Assembly: GCA_002451435.1 (NCBI GenBank)
Contig: DKCF01000095.1
Location: 1 to 6,619 of the forward strand
Origin: Bifidobacterium sp. UBA6881
GTDB taxonomy: Bacteria; Actinomycetota; Actinomycetes; Actinomycetales; Bifidobacteriaceae
Length of the DNA: 6,619 nt
Direction: 5' to 3'
Below, piece after piece: positions 5,298 to 6,619 of the stretch. A model generated the notes under the pieces. The model was not told where the DNA came from and did not search any database. It saw only the letters and a list, made by a program, of their open reading frames with translations. Positions within the stretch are counted from its first letter, which is position 1, and every line of letters starts with the position of its first letter. A program made the position numbers and the translations under genes.

Positions 5298-5567
5298 TCA
5301 GTGCGTACGCGAATCCTCACAGCAACGGTCGAGCGTGTCCTTCAACCGGTCGACCAGACACTGCGGCGCGCGCTCCGGTCGCAGATACGCCCGCATCGCC
5401 GCGATCAGCGCGCGTTCGCGCTCATCGCAACAGGTCTCCGGATCGAACCATCGGTTCCCGTCACCGCCCTCGTCGGAGACATGCACGCTGGTCTTCGCCA
5501 CATAGGTCACGCTTCCATCCGAGCCCATCGTGGTAATGGACACATGGCGTTCCACTGATTCGTTCAT
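5298..5567 (-). CDS. Small Cys-rich partner of the sigma factor, candidate anti-sigma factor
   Basis: This 89-residue protein overlaps the upstream sigma gene by four bases (ATGA), so translation is probably coupled and the two act together. A Shine-Dalgarno AAAGAGG (5579 to 5573) lies 5 bases before the ATG. By position it should be the RsrA/RshA-type anti-sigma factor that holds a SigH/SigR sigma inactive until oxidation. The sequence does not match cleanly: the HxxxCxxC zinc motif is absent. Instead there are Cys46-Cys47, Cys70 and Cys82-Cys83. The N-terminal half (to about residue 35) alternates hydrophobic and polar residues, as in beta strands. The C-terminal half is helical, and its APQCLVDRLKDTLD (67-80) resembles the tail of RsrA proteins, where a conserved Pro precedes a Leu/Arg-rich helix. 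No membrane segment or signal peptide is seen. That it is a gene is well supported; the anti-sigma role is inference from context. Confidence 0.75.
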   Translation of the reverse strand: MNESVERHVSITTMGSDGSVTYVAKTSVHVSDEGGDGNRWFDPETCCDERERALIAAMRAYLRPERAPQCLVDRLKDTLDRCCEDSRTH

Positions 5568-6178
5568 GATTGCCTCTTTCCGGCCGTGACGTAGCCACGT
5601 TCCTTCGCATATGCGGCGAGTTCGCGCTTGAGTTGGGCACGCGCGCGATTCAACCGGCTCATCACCGTGCCGATCTTCACGCCCTGCTCATCGGCGACCT
5701 GCTGATACGACTTGCCGTCGATGGCCGCGTCGATGAACACCTGCCTGCGTTCCGGCGGCAGTTTGTCCAGCGCCGCGAGAATCTCCTCGGGGGCATAGGC
5801 GTCCAGATACTCCTGTTCGGCGGATTTCAGCTCCTCGCCCGAATGTTCGGAAGCGGAGTACAGATCCCAGTCATCGTATTCGCCGGTGGAATCGTTGGCC
5901 CGCTGCGGCCGACGCTTGGACTTGGAATACTGGTTGAAGTAGGCGTTGCGCTCGATGGTCGTCATCCATGCGGCGAAATTGGTCCCCTCCTTGAAGGAAC
6001 CGAACGCTTTGAATCCACGTTCGAAGGTGTCCTGCACCAGATCCTGGGCGTCGTCGGGATTGTTGGTCAATCGCATGGCCTGCCGGTAAAGCGCGTCCAC
6101 GATGGGCATGGCAAGCCGCTCGAAGCGCGCGCGCCTGTCCTTCATGCTTTCCGTCTGTACTTCAGTCACGCCTCCCAT
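5564..6178 (-). CDS. sigH: ECF sigma factor of the SigH/SigR (RpoE-like, redox stress) group
   Basis: This 204-residue protein is an extracytoplasmic-function-type sigma factor with only regions 2 and 4, and it directs RNA polymerase to stress promoters. Region 2 runs from about 22 to 95: LYRQAMRLTNNPDDAQDLVQ (core binding), then FKEGTNFAAWMTTIERNAYFN and SKSKRRPQR. The linker has the DDWDLYSASEHS and LKSAEQEYLD pieces typical of SigH/SigR. Region 4 (about 130-188) includes LDKLPPERRQVF and the helix-turn-helix YQQVADEQGVKIGTVMSRLNRAR. SigR and SigH in Streptomyces and Mycobacterium respond to thiol oxidation and control thioredoxin and repair genes. The start is uncertain. The ATG at 6178 has no ribosome binding site and overlaps a -10-like TAGAAT. 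The GTG at 6169 (codon 4) would be leaderless from that promoter, and the ATG at 6145 (codon 12) has a weak GGAAAG. All three keep both sigma domains. Confidence 0.94.
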   Translation of the reverse strand: MGGVTEVQTESMKDRRARFERLAMPIVDALYRQAMRLTNNPDDAQDLVQDTFERGFKAFGSFKEGTNFAAWMTTIERNAYFNQYSKSKRRPQRANDSTGEYDDWDLYSASEHSGEELKSAEQEYLDAYAPEEILAALDKLPPERRQVFIDAAIDGKSYQQVADEQGVKIGTVMSRLNRARAQLKRELAAYAKERGYVTAGKRQS

Positions 6179-6182
6179 TCTA
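6177..6182 (-). promoter_or_regulatory. Putative -10 element overlapping the sigma gene start
   Basis: On the minus strand TAGAAT (6182 to 6177) matches the -10 consensus at five of six positions. It shares two bases with the ATG at 6178. A transcript from it would start near 6170, next to the in-frame GTG at 6169. The -35 position has no good match. I found no GGAAT-N-GTT pair of the kind SigH/SigR uses to control its own gene. Confidence 0.35.
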
Positions 6183-6252
6183 GCGAGCGCGTCACGGCAT
6201 GAATGAGCAAACTCCTCGCAACCTTTCAGTGGGCTCCCAGAATTCGATGGTT

Positions 6253-6280
6253 TGGTAGGAATCGTCCGATTAAGCTACCA
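6253..6280 (+). promoter_or_regulatory. Interrupted inverted repeat directly before the murE ribosome binding site
   Basis: The outer arms TGGTAG (6253-6258) and CTACCA (6275-6280) enclose a second dyad, AATCG (6260-6264) and CGATT (6267-6271). One and three unpaired bases lie between the two levels. The right arm ends at 6280, directly against the GAGGAA ribosome binding site (6281-6286). As RNA it would be a bulged leader hairpin; as DNA it could be an operator in the region shared with the divergent sigma gene. No T-tract follows, so it is not an intrinsic terminator. Confidence 0.5.
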
Positions 6281-6291
6281 GAGGAACTTCC

Positions 6292-6619
6292 ATGTCTTTG
6301 ACCCTTGCAAAAGCGGCATCGCTGCTGCTGGAGCACCATCTGCTGAATGAAATCATCACCCCTCAGGGATGGACGCTGAACGCCGACGGCATCACCGACG
6401 CGCATGCTTCTTTCACCCATATCACTTACGACACGCGTTCGGTGCGGAAGGGAACCCTGCTGGTCTGCAAGGGCCGGTTCAAGCCGGAATTCCTCGACGG
6501 CCTTGATGACAAAGGCCTTGCGGCATATGTCTCGCAAACCGACTATTCCGCATACACCGATGCGCCGGGGCTTATCGTCACCGACGCGCGCAAGGCGCTG
6601 AGCCTGCTGTCGGCGGAGT
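6292..6619 (+). CDS. murE: MurE, UDP-MurNAc-tripeptide synthetase, lysine type (N-terminal part; cut by window end)
   Basis: Only 109 codons are in the window; the frame is open at the end. MurE adds the third, diamino acid residue to UDP-MurNAc-L-Ala-D-Glu in the cytosol. The visible part is the UDP-substrate-binding domain: ITYDTRSVRKGTLLVCKG (residues 44-61, the family's DSR.V..G.LF motif), then FKPEFLDG, GLAAYVSQTDY and PGLIVTDARKALSLLSAE. This resembles the streptococcal, lysine-adding MurE (SYDSRKVKEDTLFFAKG, with GLAWYV and KKAMSL further on) more than the meso-DAP enzymes. That fits the Lys or Orn peptidoglycan of bifidobacteria. The ATG at 6292 has GAGGAA (6281-6286) 5 bases upstream. 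The ATP-binding GTxGKT loop and the motif that fixes amino acid specificity lie beyond the window, so the lysine type is inferred from the N-terminal resemblance only. Confidence 0.85.
   Translation, partial: MSLTLAKAASLLLEHHLLNEIITPQGWTLNADGITDAHASFTHITYDTRSVRKGTLLVCKGRFKPEFLDGLDDKGLAAYVSQTDYSAYTDAPGLIVTDARKALSLLSAE

Noticed and set aside
6179..6291. Autoregulatory SigH/SigR promoter before the sigma gene
   Set aside because: I looked on both strands for GGAAT or GGAAC followed about 18 bases later by GTT. GGAA occurs, but no GTT is found at the right spacing.

Overview
The window is a compact, high-GC stretch of conserved chromosome with nine protein-coding genes on both strands. It most likely comes from an actinobacterium, and Bifidobacterium is the best guess. 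The evidence is a SigH/SigR-type ECF sigma factor, a 24-residue actinobacterial ribosomal-protein-like gene, a MurE of the lysine type seen in streptococci, two genes that look leaderless, and a LacI-type operator just upstream of gap. No tRNA, rRNA, insertion sequence, CRISPR array or phage gene is visible.

Layout. 1-37 is a promoter edge and 38-802 (+) is thiamine diphosphokinase. A 15-bp perfect hairpin lies in the last codons of that gene, and a near-palindrome TGTGAACGCTCACA overlaps its stop. 951-2009 (+) is NAD-type glyceraldehyde-3-phosphate dehydrogenase (gap), followed by a clear intrinsic terminator. 2137-2643 (+) is a YbaK-type aminoacyl-tRNA deacylase that converges on ispH (2690-3709, -) across a shared hairpin. 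A 317-bp non-coding divergent region separates ispH from galM (4027-4977, +). 5102-5176 (+) is a tiny, very basic ribosomal-protein-like gene with the best promoter and Shine-Dalgarno in the window; it ends at an 18-bp perfect-stem terminator. The sigma factor (6178 to 5564, -) and a small Cys-rich partner (5567 to 5298, -) overlap by ATGA. Divergent from them, 6292 to the window end (+) is the first third or less of murE.

How the genes relate. Most are single-gene units with independent housekeeping roles: thiamine pyrophosphate supply, lower glycolysis, tRNA quality control, the last step of the MEP isoprenoid route, sugar mutarotation, ribosome structure and cell wall synthesis. The only clear operon is the sigma factor with its candidate anti-sigma. 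The window is ordinary core genome overall. The point most worth a second look is that this partner lacks the HxxxCxxC zinc motif of RsrA-type anti-sigma factors and carries two CC pairs plus one single Cys. The regulatory hairpins and dyads at the 3' end of thiN, before gap, before ybaK and before murE come next.
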